Assembly: GCA_963851105.1 (NCBI GenBank)
Contig: CAWKNP010000009.1
Span: 310,001 to 374,000 of the forward strand
Direction of reading: 5' to 3'
DNA from: DATARN01 sp963851105
GTDB lineage: Bacteria > Actinomycetota > Acidimicrobiia > Acidimicrobiales > Palsa-688
DNA: 64,000 nucleotides
Part shown: piece after piece, positions 28,013 through 35,691 of the stretch
Layout: each line of letters starts with the position of its first letter
How positions within the stretch are numbered: the stretch's first letter is position 1
The notes under the pieces: model-generated
What the model was told of the DNA's origin: nothing
The model's database searches: none
The model's input: the letters and a program-made list of their open reading frames with translations, nothing else
Translations under genes and position numbers: made by a program

Positions 28013-28492
28013 ATGCGACGCGTCATTTTCGCAGCAGTCAGCACGGTCGTCGGGCTGATCGCGCTCCTATCGTTCAAGACCCGCTCCACCCCGGTCGCGG
28101 TGATCCCCGGCGCCCTCGGCAGCGGCACCACCAGCACGACGAGCGGTCAGCCCGATACCACCAGCGGATCTACCGCCACTGGGGGCACTCCCGGCACGAC
28201 TGCCGCGACGGGCACCAAGACCGTGACCGGCGCGGCCGCGTCAACCCGATACGGGCCGGTGCAGGTGCAGATCACCGTCACGAACGGCCAGGTGACCAAC
28301 GTCAACGCCGTCGTCTACCCCACCGAGAGCCGCCGGGATGCGCAGATCAACGCCTACGCCATCCCCCAACTGAACACCGAGGCGGTCGCCGCCAAGAGCG
28401 CCAAGATCGACATGGTCAGCGGTGCCACCTACACCTCGACGGGCTACATCACATCGCTGCAAAGCGCGCTCACCAAGGCTGGCGTGGGATGA
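28013..28492 (+). CDS. FMN-binding domain protein, exported and covalently flavinylated
   Basis: A 159-residue protein. An N-terminal signal anchor (MRRVIFAAVSTVVGLIALLS) and a Thr/Ser/Gly-rich linker (about residues 40-75) precede an FMN-binding domain of the RnfG/NqrC C-terminal type. The attachment motif SGATYTS near residue 140 carries the threonine to which ApbE links FMN through a phosphoester. It lies outside the membrane. It starts 14 bases after the flavocytochrome gene, and its stop overlaps the ApbE start (ATGA). It is the probable extracytosolic electron carrier of the module. Confidence 0.9.
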   Translation: MRRVIFAAVSTVVGLIALLSFKTRSTPVAVIPGALGSGTTSTTSGQPDTTSGSTATGGTPGTTAATGTKTVTGAAASTRYGPVQVQITVTNGQVTNVNAVVYPTESRRDAQINAYAIPQLNTEAVAAKSAKIDMVSGATYTSTGYITSLQSALTKAGVG

Positions 28493-29289
28493 ACACTTCG
28501 ACGGCCCGCGCACCGCGCGCCGTTCACATCGAGCACTGCATGGGGACGGTGTTCACCATCGACATTCGCGATGCCGGCACATGGGACGACGAGATAGGCG
28601 AAGTTGTCGCCTGGCTGCACCACGTCGACTCGGTGTTCAGCACCTACACCGACGACAGCGACATCAGCCGTCTCCGGCGAGGCGAGCTGAGCGTCGCCCG
28701 CGCCGACCCCGACGTCGGGCCCGTCCTCGACCTGTGCCGTCAGCTTGAGGTCGAGACCGGTGGCTATTTCAGCTCTAACTATCAAGGTGAGCTCGACCCC
28801 ACAGGCCTGGTAAAAGGGTGGGCGATTGAACGAGCCAGTCACATCCTTCACGCTCGGGGCAGCCACAACCATGGCATCAATGGCGGCGGCGACATCCAGA
28901 TCGCAGGCGAAGCCGCCCCCGGCCAGCCCTGGGCGATCGGCATCAGCGACCCGCTCGACCGCACCCGGGTGCTCACCACCGTCAGCGGATGGAATCTCGC
29001 CATCGCCACCTCCGGGATCGCCGAACGCGGCGCCCACATCATCAACCCTTTTACCGGCCGGTCCGCCGACGAGCTGGTCAGCGTCACCGTCACCGGTTGG
29101 TCCCTCGCCACAGTCGACGCCTACGCCACCGCGGCGTTCGCCATGGGCCCCGCCGCCCTCGGCTGGATCGAGGCGCAACGGGGCCACCAAGCGCTCATCG
29201 TCACCGGGGACGGACGTACCGCAGCCACGACAGGATTCCACCAGATCGGCGGACGCCCCCTGATCAGTCGTAGGCGCGCACGGCCCTGA
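28489..29289 (+). CDS. apbE: FAD:protein FMN transferase (ApbE family)
   Basis: This 266-residue enzyme transfers FMN from FAD to a Thr/Ser of exported FMN-binding domains. It shows the family motifs MGTVFTIDI near the start, the LDPTGLVKGWAIERA region around 103-117, the signature HGINGGGDIQIAG near 130 and the metal-binding VDAYATAAFAMG near 207. No signal peptide is visible, so maturation may happen inside the cell, as in some actinobacteria. The adjacent FMN-binding protein is the obvious substrate. Its 3' end overlaps the convergent permease gene by 26 bases. Confidence 0.92.
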   Translation: MNTSTARAPRAVHIEHCMGTVFTIDIRDAGTWDDEIGEVVAWLHHVDSVFSTYTDDSDISRLRRGELSVARADPDVGPVLDLCRQLEVETGGYFSSNYQGELDPTGLVKGWAIERASHILHARGSHNHGINGGGDIQIAGEAAPGQPWAIGISDPLDRTRVLTTVSGWNLAIATSGIAERGAHIINPFTGRSADELVSVTVTGWSLATVDAYATAAFAMGPAALGWIEAQRGHQALIVTGDGRTAATTGFHQIGGRPLISRRRARP

Positions 29290-30019
29290 CGTTCAGAAAC
29301 ACCATGAGGACGCCGGCGACGGCCACCACGGCGAAGCCCCGGCCGATCTTGGCCCAATTCAGGTCCTCGAGGATGAGAGATCGCAGCCCCTCCATGAGAT
29401 AGGTCACCGGGTTGAACGTCGCCGCCACCCGCATCGGCGGGGTCAGCATGTTGCGGGGGACGAAGTTCGGGGTAAGGAACAGCAGCGGGAAGAACACCAG
29501 CGAGCCGGATTGGGTGGCGGCGGCGCTACGCGTCTTGAGGGCAATGAGCTGCATGAAGCCCGAATAGACAACTGCCCACGCCGCGGCCAGGGTGACCAAG
29601 AGCACGAATCCCAGCACCCCGCTGGCGACGGTGATCCCGAAGGGGAGGGCGACGAGCACGATCAGGGTGGCGATGCCGAGGCTCTTGACCCCTTCGGCGC
29701 TCAGGCGGCCGAGGACGATGGCGGAGCGTGACACCGGCGTGGCTCGCAACTTGTCGAAGTAGCCGCCAGTGATGTCCTCGACAAGGAACTGGGCGGCGCC
29801 CCCGAACGACGCCGCCAGCAACAGGGCGCTCGGCACCTGGAACGCGGCGTAGTTCTGGCCGTTGAGGAACGGGGTCGCGCCCGCCGGGAAGATCTTGGCC
29901 GCCTGGCCCACGTTCACCACCAGGAAGAACAGCGGGATGAACACGGTCGGGAAAAGCTGCTCGGGCACCCGCAGCACCTCGCGGATGGCCCGACTGCTCA
30001 GTGCCCAGAACTGCTTCAT
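29264..30019 (-). CDS. ABC-2 type permease (DrrB-like drug exporter)
   Basis: A 251-residue membrane protein with about six hydrophobic segments and the ABC-2 features: REVLRVPEQLFPTVFIPLFF at the start, PSALLLAASFGGAAQF, the cytoplasmic EDITGGYFDKLRATPVSR loop (about 80-97) and PVTYLMEGLRSLIL near the end. This layout matches DrrB, which exports anthracyclines with DrrA. Its ATG overlaps the ATPase stop by 4 bases (ATGA). Confidence 0.88.
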   Translation of the reverse strand: MKQFWALSSRAIREVLRVPEQLFPTVFIPLFFLVVNVGQAAKIFPAGATPFLNGQNYAAFQVPSALLLAASFGGAAQFLVEDITGGYFDKLRATPVSRSAIVLGRLSAEGVKSLGIATLIVLVALPFGITVASGVLGFVLLVTLAAAWAVVYSGFMQLIALKTRSAAATQSGSLVFFPLLFLTPNFVPRNMLTPPMRVAATFNPVTYLMEGLRSLILEDLNWAKIGRGFAVVAVAGVLMVFLNVRAVRAYD

Positions 30020-30816
30020 TCCGTCACCTCCTGGACCTGGCCGGCGACGCGTTCGCGGGTGCGGCCGGTGGCATCGAGGAACACCTCGTCCAAGGTGGGC
30101 TCATGATCGAGCGACTTCTTCTCGCGGAGGTCGGCTTTCAGCTGGCCCGGCGTCCCCTCCCGCACGATGACGCCCCCGTCGATAATGGCCAACCGGCTAC
30201 ACAGCTGGTCGGCTTCCTCGAGGTACTGGGTGGTCAAGAATACGGTTGTGCCTTCGGCGTTGATCCGGCGCATCTCGTCCCAGACGGTGAGGCGGCTGGC
30301 CGGGTCGAGGCCGGTCGTCGGCTCGTCGAGGAACAACACCTGCGGGCGGTGGACAAGGGCCGAGGCCAGGTCGAGCCGCCGCTTCATGCCGCCCGAATAG
30401 CCCTTGATCCGGCGGTCGGCGGAGTCATTGAGATCGACCAGCTCGAGAAGCTCGGCGGCTCGGTCGGCGGCCTCACCGGAAGATTTGCCGAACAGCCGGG
30501 CCTGCAGCACCAGGAGTTCACGGCCGGTTTGGCGGGGGTCGAGACCCGCTTCTTGCAGGGCGACGCCGATGCCCCGCCGAACGCCGTCGGGGTCGGCGCT
30601 GACGTCGACTCCCGCCACGAGCGCGGAGCCCGAGGTAATAGTGGTCAACGTCGTGAGCATCCGTACCGTGGTCGATTTCCCCGCGCCGTTCGGCCCCAGG
30701 AACCCGAAGACCTCGCCCTCGGCGACGTTGAGGTCGACGCCGCGCACCGCGTCCACCGTCCCGTCGCGGCCGGTGAACCTCTTGACCAGCTGCTTCGCCT
30801 CTACTGCCAAGGCCAT
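30016..30816 (-). CDS. ABC transporter ATP-binding protein (DrrA-like)
   Basis: A 266-residue ATPase: Walker A GPNGAGKST near 39, Q-loop VALQEAGLD, signature YSGGMKRRLDLASAL near 140 and Walker B VLFLDEPTTGLD. The C-terminal region, ending HEPTLDEVFLDATGRT, is the DrrA-family CREEM-type extension. An upstream GGAAGGA serves as ribosome-binding site. A 32-bp palindrome with a -10-like core lies about 115 bases upstream, so the operon is probably repressed by a TetR-like protein encoded elsewhere. Confidence 0.9.
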   Translation of the reverse strand: MALAVEAKQLVKRFTGRDGTVDAVRGVDLNVAEGEVFGFLGPNGAGKSTTVRMLTTLTTITSGSALVAGVDVSADPDGVRRGIGVALQEAGLDPRQTGRELLVLQARLFGKSSGEAADRAAELLELVDLNDSADRRIKGYSGGMKRRLDLASALVHRPQVLFLDEPTTGLDPASRLTVWDEMRRINAEGTTVFLTTQYLEEADQLCSRLAIIDGGVIVREGTPGQLKADLREKKSLDHEPTLDEVFLDATGRTRERVAGQVQEVTE

Positions 30817-30931
30817 GAGATGATCCTTCCGGTGGGGCAGGTTGCACAGTGGGACGTACCGGAGAGGGAGAACTCATCGCAGCCGGCGGCCGCCATGGAA
30901 GACACACCCAGGCCGCGTGGAACCCAAAGTG

Positions 30932-30963
30932 CTGCGAAACGACAGTATTGCGTCGTTTTGCAG
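30932..30963 (-). promoter_or_regulatory. Large palindrome, probable TetR-type operator of the DrrAB-like operon
   Basis: CTGCGAAACGAC and GTCGTTTTGCAG form 12-base arms with a single mismatch around an 8-base spacer. On the minus strand the spacer region reads AATACTGTCG, and TACTGT fits a -10 hexamer, so binding would cover the promoter. No regulator gene is adjacent. Confidence 0.65.
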
Positions 30964-31050
30964 CAGGAGGCGTGGCTCGCCGGCGGGCGAGGGGCGATGA
31001 CGACGGCGTCTATTCGCCGGCTGCGTCTCAGGTAACCGTTTCGCTGACGT

Positions 31051-32142
31051 TTATCTGGGCCACAGGATCTGGTTGAGGCCGAGCCATCCGGCGAGCGCCT
31101 CGAGTTCGGCGGTCAGCGCATCGCTTGTTCCTTTGGTAAAAGCGATGTCCTCGTGCACGGCGTGGACGATCAGGCAGCACGTGTCGCGATCGGCGGCGAC
31201 ATCGACTTTGCCGACGAGTTGGTCGTCATGGAGCACGGGCATCGCGAAGTAACCCCACCGCCGCTTGGCCTTCGGCTTGTAGAGCTCGATGCCGTACTCG
31301 AAGCCGAACAGCTCCTCGGCGCGGGCGCGATCGTGGATCAGCCGGTCGAACGGCGACAGCACCGCGGTTCGACCAACGAAATCTTCGGCGCTGGTGTCGG
31401 GGTCGAGGCGCCACGGGCGGGGCGTGCCTTCGACCTCGACGGGAATTCCCGCCTCGCCGACCATCTTCGGGCGGCCGATGCCGAGCGCTTTCAGGCGGTT
31501 GACGTCGCGGATCCGCTGTGCCTCCTTGACCGGTCGCGCCTCCACGGTTGCGGGGTAGACGCGTTCGGCGAGGTCCCACAGGCGCTGCTTCCCGGCGCGC
31601 CCGGCGACGGCGACGATCCCCCGCGAGGCGAGGAACTCGAGGAGCTGGGTGACGTTGCGATCGTGGGTCCAGCCCGACGATATCCACGCCACCTCGGCGG
31701 TATCGGGGATCTGGCGAGACGTCAACGGTCCCGAGTCGCGCAGGCGGTCAAGCACCCGCCGCTCGAACCCGGCATTTGCGTCGAGCCAGGTGCGCACCTG
31801 ACCGGGCCTGGTTCGCAGCTCTTCCATCTCCCCGAGGTAGAGCCCGAGGTGCGATGTCGGGCGGACCATGTTGATGTTCGGGGTGATCGCGACGTCTTGG
31901 GCTCGATGTTCGAACATCGAGCGCTGGCGTTCGAGTGCGTGCTGCAACTGGATCGGCTGGTAGGTGTTGCCGATGCGTGACCAGGCGACGAGATCGGCGC
32001 TGGGGGCGACGACCGCCGTCGGATCGAGTTGCAGCAACGTCAGGTGCTCGGCCACGGTGAGCAGGTCGGTCGGGCGGAGCGCGTCGAGCAGCTGGGCCCG
32101 CACCGCGATACGGCGAGCTTCGACGCGACTGAGGAAGCGCAT
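31051..32142 (-). CDS. YcaQ/AlkX-like winged-helix DNA glycosylase
   Basis: A 363-residue member of the HTH_42 (YcaQ) family. It opens with RVEARRIAVRAQLLDA, followed by HLTLLQLDPTAVV, where QLD fits the Q-hydrophobic-D catalytic motif described for the YcaQ branch, as I recall it. Further conserved stretches are AWSRIGNTYQPIQL, LGLYLGEMEELRTRPGQV, VGRTAVLSPFDRLIHDR and RRWGYFAMPVLHDDQLVGK. Characterised relatives unhook DNA interstrand crosslinks or protect producers of DNA-alkylating antibiotics. ATG 32142 is preferred over the double ATG at 32184/32181 because conservation begins there. It lies upstream of the DrrAB-like genes on the same strand. Confidence 0.85.
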   Translation of the reverse strand: MRFLSRVEARRIAVRAQLLDALRPTDLLTVAEHLTLLQLDPTAVVAPSADLVAWSRIGNTYQPIQLQHALERQRSMFEHRAQDVAITPNINMVRPTSHLGLYLGEMEELRTRPGQVRTWLDANAGFERRVLDRLRDSGPLTSRQIPDTAEVAWISSGWTHDRNVTQLLEFLASRGIVAVAGRAGKQRLWDLAERVYPATVEARPVKEAQRIRDVNRLKALGIGRPKMVGEAGIPVEVEGTPRPWRLDPDTSAEDFVGRTAVLSPFDRLIHDRARAEELFGFEYGIELYKPKAKRRWGYFAMPVLHDDQLVGKVDVAADRDTCCLIVHAVHEDIAFTKGTSDALTAELEALAGWLGLNQILWPR

Positions 32143-32334
32143 GGCGCCAATCGTGACCGATCGCTTTGGCGCCCTCCACATCATTGCCCTCGAAGGGCGG
32201 ACACTCCGGTAGTGCCCTGGAGCTCGTCACCCGCTGCGAGAAGAGATCCCCATGTCGGCCTGGCTCGACATCGACTGGTTCCGTTGACCGCCCGTCGTAG
32301 CACGCGATACTTTTTTGGCCGGGGAGGTGTACAT

Positions 32335-32556
32335 GTGTTGAAGATCCGCATCGAGGCTTTCTTGTCGGTCCTCTTGGCCTTTGTCGCGGTGCTGACCGCG
32401 GCCTGGCCGGCCTGGATCGAGGGATTGACCGGTTTGGACCCCGACGCAGGCAGCGGCGCGTTGGAATGGACCGTGGTGGCCGTGTGCCTGCTGTGCGCAC
32501 TCGGGACCATGTTCCACGCCCGCCGTGGCTACCGGCTGGTTCGCGCCGCGGTCTGA
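32335..32556 (+). CDS. Small two-helix membrane protein of unknown function
   Basis: A 73-residue protein. Hydrophobic segments at about 8-25 (FLSVLLAFVAVLTAAWP) and 46-63 (EWTVVAVCLLCALGTMFHA) suggest two membrane passes. The GTG at 32335 follows a GGGGAGG with 7-nt spacing; the ATG two bases earlier is out of frame and stops at once. It is followed after 19 bases by the next gene and seems to be the first gene of a three-gene unit. No family is recognised. Confidence 0.65.
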   Translation: MLKIRIEAFLSVLLAFVAVLTAAWPAWIEGLTGLDPDAGSGALEWTVVAVCLLCALGTMFHARRGYRLVRAAV

Positions 32557-32575
32557 GGGAACGGAGGAACCGGCC

Positions 32576-33724
32576 GTGCGCTCGTGCGAACGCCCGTCGG
32601 CCCATACGCGTTCCGCTAGGTCCCGAGGCTGTCGTGACGATCCGATTGACTGGATTGGGCCCTGCCGGCCCTGCCATGACGACCATCGCGCCTGTCGATC
32701 CTCGTGGTTGCGGAAGGTGCTGTGGCTCGTCGTCGTGTGGATACTCCCTGGGCTCGTCATTGCAGGTCGACGCTGGGTGAAGCTGTGGCTTGACGGACGC
32801 AAAGGGTCCGACGGCGGGAGCGATCCCAGCCAACCTTCTGGCGGGCCGCCATCGGCTGGCGGCACGCGCCCGGTCACCGGAGATCACCAGATCATCCCCG
32901 GGACGATCTACCGGAAACCCGATCCGATGATCTACGACCAGTACTACCTGATGAGCCAGGGTTTCGCGGTCACCTGGGACAATCCCGATATTCACCTCGA
33001 GCGACCGCTCGGAAACCGGGTCTCGTCACATGACCTTCTGCCGTCGACGACCTATAACGTCGTAGCCCGGGTGTGGAACCTGTCGGAGACCGCGCCGGCG
33101 CCTCGCATGCCGATCCGTTTCTCGTATCTGAGGTTCGGCATCGGTGGGGGGAAGAATCCGTTCGGGGAGACAACGGTCGATCTGCCGGTGAAGGGAGCGC
33201 CCGGGCTTCCTGCGTTGGGGATGGTCGAATGGACCACACCCGCTGACGCGGGCCATTATTGCCTTCAGGCGGAGCTGATCTGGCCGCCCAAGGAAGACGC
33301 CAACCCGGACAACAACCTCGGCCAGCTAAACACCGACGTCAAGGCGCTCAAGTCCCCGGCGACGTTTACGGTTCCGGTGCGCAACGACGACCTGCTCACC
33401 CATAAGGTGATCCGATTGCACGTCGACGCGTACCAGATCCCTGCGTTGGAGGCGTGCGACGAGGATGCTCGGGATCCTGACACCGCCCACCAGGCGGCCG
33501 CTCTACGCACCCGCCATTCCCGGGAGCGATTCGGGGTACCGGCAGATTGGGCCGTGCAGGCAGTACCCGCCGAGCTGAGCCTCCCGCCGGGCCAGGAGGA
33601 GATTGTCACGGTCACGGTGACCGCGCCCGACGGCTTCGTGGGCCGCCAGCCGTTCAACCTGAACGGCATCGACGAAATGGGCCAGCTCGTCGGCGGGGTG
33701 ACCCTGTACGTCGAAGGGCACTGA
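32576..33724 (+). CDS. Membrane-anchored protein with CARDB-like extracellular domain, function unknown
   Basis: A 382-residue protein from GTG 32576, chosen for a GGAGGA 7 nt upstream. After an unusual Cys/His/Arg-rich N-terminus (CRPCHDDHRACRSS) comes one strong membrane segment (VLWLVVVWILPGLVIAG, about residues 48-64) and a Ser/Gly/Pro linker. The rest is beta-rich, with YNVVARVWNLSETAPAP and AELIWPPKEDANPDNNLGQL, the N-x-D-N-N pattern of CARDB/Ig-like domains, and a second Ig-like stretch (LSLPPGQEEIVTVTVTAPDG). It probably binds something at the cell surface. The partners are the small gene before it and the 494-residue protein after it. Confidence 0.6.
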   Translation: MRSCERPSAHTRSARSRGCRDDPIDWIGPCRPCHDDHRACRSSWLRKVLWLVVVWILPGLVIAGRRWVKLWLDGRKGSDGGSDPSQPSGGPPSAGGTRPVTGDHQIIPGTIYRKPDPMIYDQYYLMSQGFAVTWDNPDIHLERPLGNRVSSHDLLPSTTYNVVARVWNLSETAPAPRMPIRFSYLRFGIGGGKNPFGETTVDLPVKGAPGLPALGMVEWTTPADAGHYCLQAELIWPPKEDANPDNNLGQLNTDVKALKSPATFTVPVRNDDLLTHKVIRLHVDAYQIPALEACDEDARDPDTAHQAAALRTRHSRERFGVPADWAVQAVPAELSLPPGQEEIVTVTVTAPDGFVGRQPFNLNGIDEMGQLVGGVTLYVEGH

Positions 33725-33760
33725 CGCGACGACGATCGTCGACCAACAAGGAGCGATGCC

Positions 33761-35245
33761 GTGACCGGACCGCAGTACACCAGCTGCGTCAAGCCCGAGG
33801 ACTACGTGGAGACCTCGTCGGACGCGGTGATCGTGCTGTATGCAAACCTCTGGGAAGCAACCGACTACATGTTGCACCGCAAGCTCGTCTGTTGCGGCAC
33901 CCTGCACTCGGGCACGACGGCCGACGGTACGCCGAGGTTGCTGCGCTCCGCCGATGGCGGCACCAGTTGCGCCATCGGCCGGGTGATGAGCTTCGAGCCT
34001 CCGTCGAGCAAATCGTTCCCCGACACGATCGACAACGATTTCAGTTTCAACATCCTCTTGCGACCCGATGACGCCATCGCCGAGCTCACTGATGATCCTT
34101 TCGGTGGTGACGCCTGGCTGAAAAAGTCAGGCGAGGATCGGCTCAAGGCGGTGCGCCAGGGATACCAGGGCGAGTTCTTGACCGAGCAACCGGGAACGCC
34201 CCGACCGCGCGAGGCGAAAAGCGGAGACCCGACCTACGGCGGCTACACGAGCGACATGTTCTACGACTCGGCCAAGAAGGCAAGTGGCGCCGCCACACTC
34301 GTTATCAACAATCGGATCGTCTGGTTCCGCGACGGTACCGTTCAGGCCTACCCAGCCACGCAAGCGGGCGCCTACGACGTTCCCGTCCTGCATTGCGAGT
34401 GCGAAGGCAGCCGGATCAACGACGTTTTCAACGTGGTCGACCAGATGCCCGGCGGGGGCGCGGGGTGCAAGAAGCACTGGTACACCAGCGTCCTGTGCTT
34501 CATCGCCCGACTCCTCAGCTTGCCGTTTACCCTCGGGTTCGTGGCCGAGGCCTGGGCCAAGGCTCGCGACGGCGACTACCACGACGCCATGGAGGGAAAC
34601 GGAGATCTCGCCATCGGGGATCTGGTGCTGGTGCGCGGCCGATGGGTATTCGACGCCGGGCACAAGGGCCACAACGAGATCCACGCCGTCAGCACCATCC
34701 AGAAGATTCCCGAGCCACCCGACCCAGCCAATCCGAAGACGCCGGCGTCGCCCCCGCCGGGATCGCCGCCCGCCGCCTTCGACGGTTTCTACCGCGTGTG
34801 GTGCGAGCTCGCCGACCTGGCCCCGCCCGATCACGCGCCGGGACAACGTCCCGCCGGGATGACACCGGAGCAAACAAAGACCTACGACAATCAGCAGCGA
34901 CCCGAGAACCGGTACCGCGTCCATCCTGATTTGGACGGCTGTGCCTCGAGATCGCAGCCGGCAATCACCAGCGTCGAACCGAACGACATAAATCGGGAAC
35001 GTGGAGACGCCACGATAACGATCACGGGTACCGGCTTCGCACCAGGTGCGACGGTGGCCCTGCACGGCCCCGACGTCGTGGTGCAAGGTGCCACGGTACA
35101 AGCCAGCACCCGGATCGTGGCGACGGCACGAGTCAGGAACGACACCCCCACGGGACCGAGAGATCTCACGGTGCGCAACCCCGACGGTTCAAGCGCTTCG
35201 CGGAAGGGGGCGCTGGTCATCTCTGACCGGCCCATCATCAACTAG
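33761..35245 (+). CDS. Large protein with C-terminal IPT/TIG domain, function unknown
   Basis: A 494-residue protein, GTG start behind AAGGAG. The first 390 residues match no family I know. They contain a Cys-containing segment (HCECEGSRINDVFNVVDQMP), a hydrophobic patch (WYTSVLCFIARLLSLPFTLG) and a motif rich in His/Asn/Glu, VFDAGHKGHNEIHAVSTIQ, which could be a metal or catalytic site. A Pro-rich linker (about 325-345) leads to an IPT/TIG immunoglobulin-like domain at about 405-490 (ITSVEPNDINRERGDATITI, then TGTGFAPGATV). There is no signal peptide. It lies 36 bases after the CARDB-like gene, which suggests joint function. Confidence 0.6.
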   Translation: MTGPQYTSCVKPEDYVETSSDAVIVLYANLWEATDYMLHRKLVCCGTLHSGTTADGTPRLLRSADGGTSCAIGRVMSFEPPSSKSFPDTIDNDFSFNILLRPDDAIAELTDDPFGGDAWLKKSGEDRLKAVRQGYQGEFLTEQPGTPRPREAKSGDPTYGGYTSDMFYDSAKKASGAATLVINNRIVWFRDGTVQAYPATQAGAYDVPVLHCECEGSRINDVFNVVDQMPGGGAGCKKHWYTSVLCFIARLLSLPFTLGFVAEAWAKARDGDYHDAMEGNGDLAIGDLVLVRGRWVFDAGHKGHNEIHAVSTIQKIPEPPDPANPKTPASPPPGSPPAAFDGFYRVWCELADLAPPDHAPGQRPAGMTPEQTKTYDNQQRPENRYRVHPDLDGCASRSQPAITSVEPNDINRERGDATITITGTGFAPGATVALHGPDVVVQGATVQASTRIVATARVRNDTPTGPRDLTVRNPDGSSASRKGALVISDRPIIN

Positions 35246-35384
35246 TGATCGCCGAGACCCGGCCGGGAGGACAGCCGTGTCACGAGACGCCGGCGGCCGC
35301 CTCGATCGCCTCCGCTTCGCCTGACGCCACTTTGGCCCCTCGATGGACGCCGATCACCCGGAACAGACCGCCCGACTGGTAGTC

Positions 35385-35625
35385 GTCGGGGGTCGTTCGG
35401 CGAAGCGTGAACACTTTGGGCTGGTGGGGCGGCCGCTTGTGTTCACGGTTGCGGTTTGGCTGGTTGGCGTCGGGGGTCGTTCGGTGAAGCGTGAACACTT
35501 TGGGCTGGCGGAGCGGCCGCTTGTGTTCACGGTTCGGTCTGGCCGGTTGGCGCCTGGGGTCGTTCGGCGAAGCGTGAACACTTTGGGCCGGCGGGGCGGC
35601 CGCTTGTGTTCACGGTTTCGGCTGC
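35385..35625. repeat. Three tandem imperfect repeats of about 84 bp, each with a 9-bp inverted repeat
   Basis: Units begin at 35385, 35469 and 35552 (periods 84 and 83). Each holds CGTGAACAC and GTGTTCACG as perfect 9-bp arms around a 24-bp core that contains the palindrome GCGGCCGC, and each begins with a GGGGTCGTTCGG-type lead. The array lies between the convergent genes ending at 35245 and 35692, in a 446-bp stretch with no gene. It could form three cruciforms or hairpins and might act as a bidirectional terminator or be a small dispersed element. Confidence 0.85.
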
Positions 35626-35691
35626 AAGTCTGAGGTTCGCCAGGGCCCGATGCCGGCCGCGCAGACCGGCGCTGACCGACAGTCGTCGCGT

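Noticed and set aside
30817..31050. Small gene between the DrrA-like and YcaQ-like genes
   Set aside because: No frame has both a ribosome-binding site and sensible composition; the notable feature there is the palindrome.
35385..35625. CRISPR array
   Set aside because: Only three units, with a period of 84 bp and similarity extending over nearly the whole unit, so there are no short repeats separated by unique spacers; no cas genes are present.
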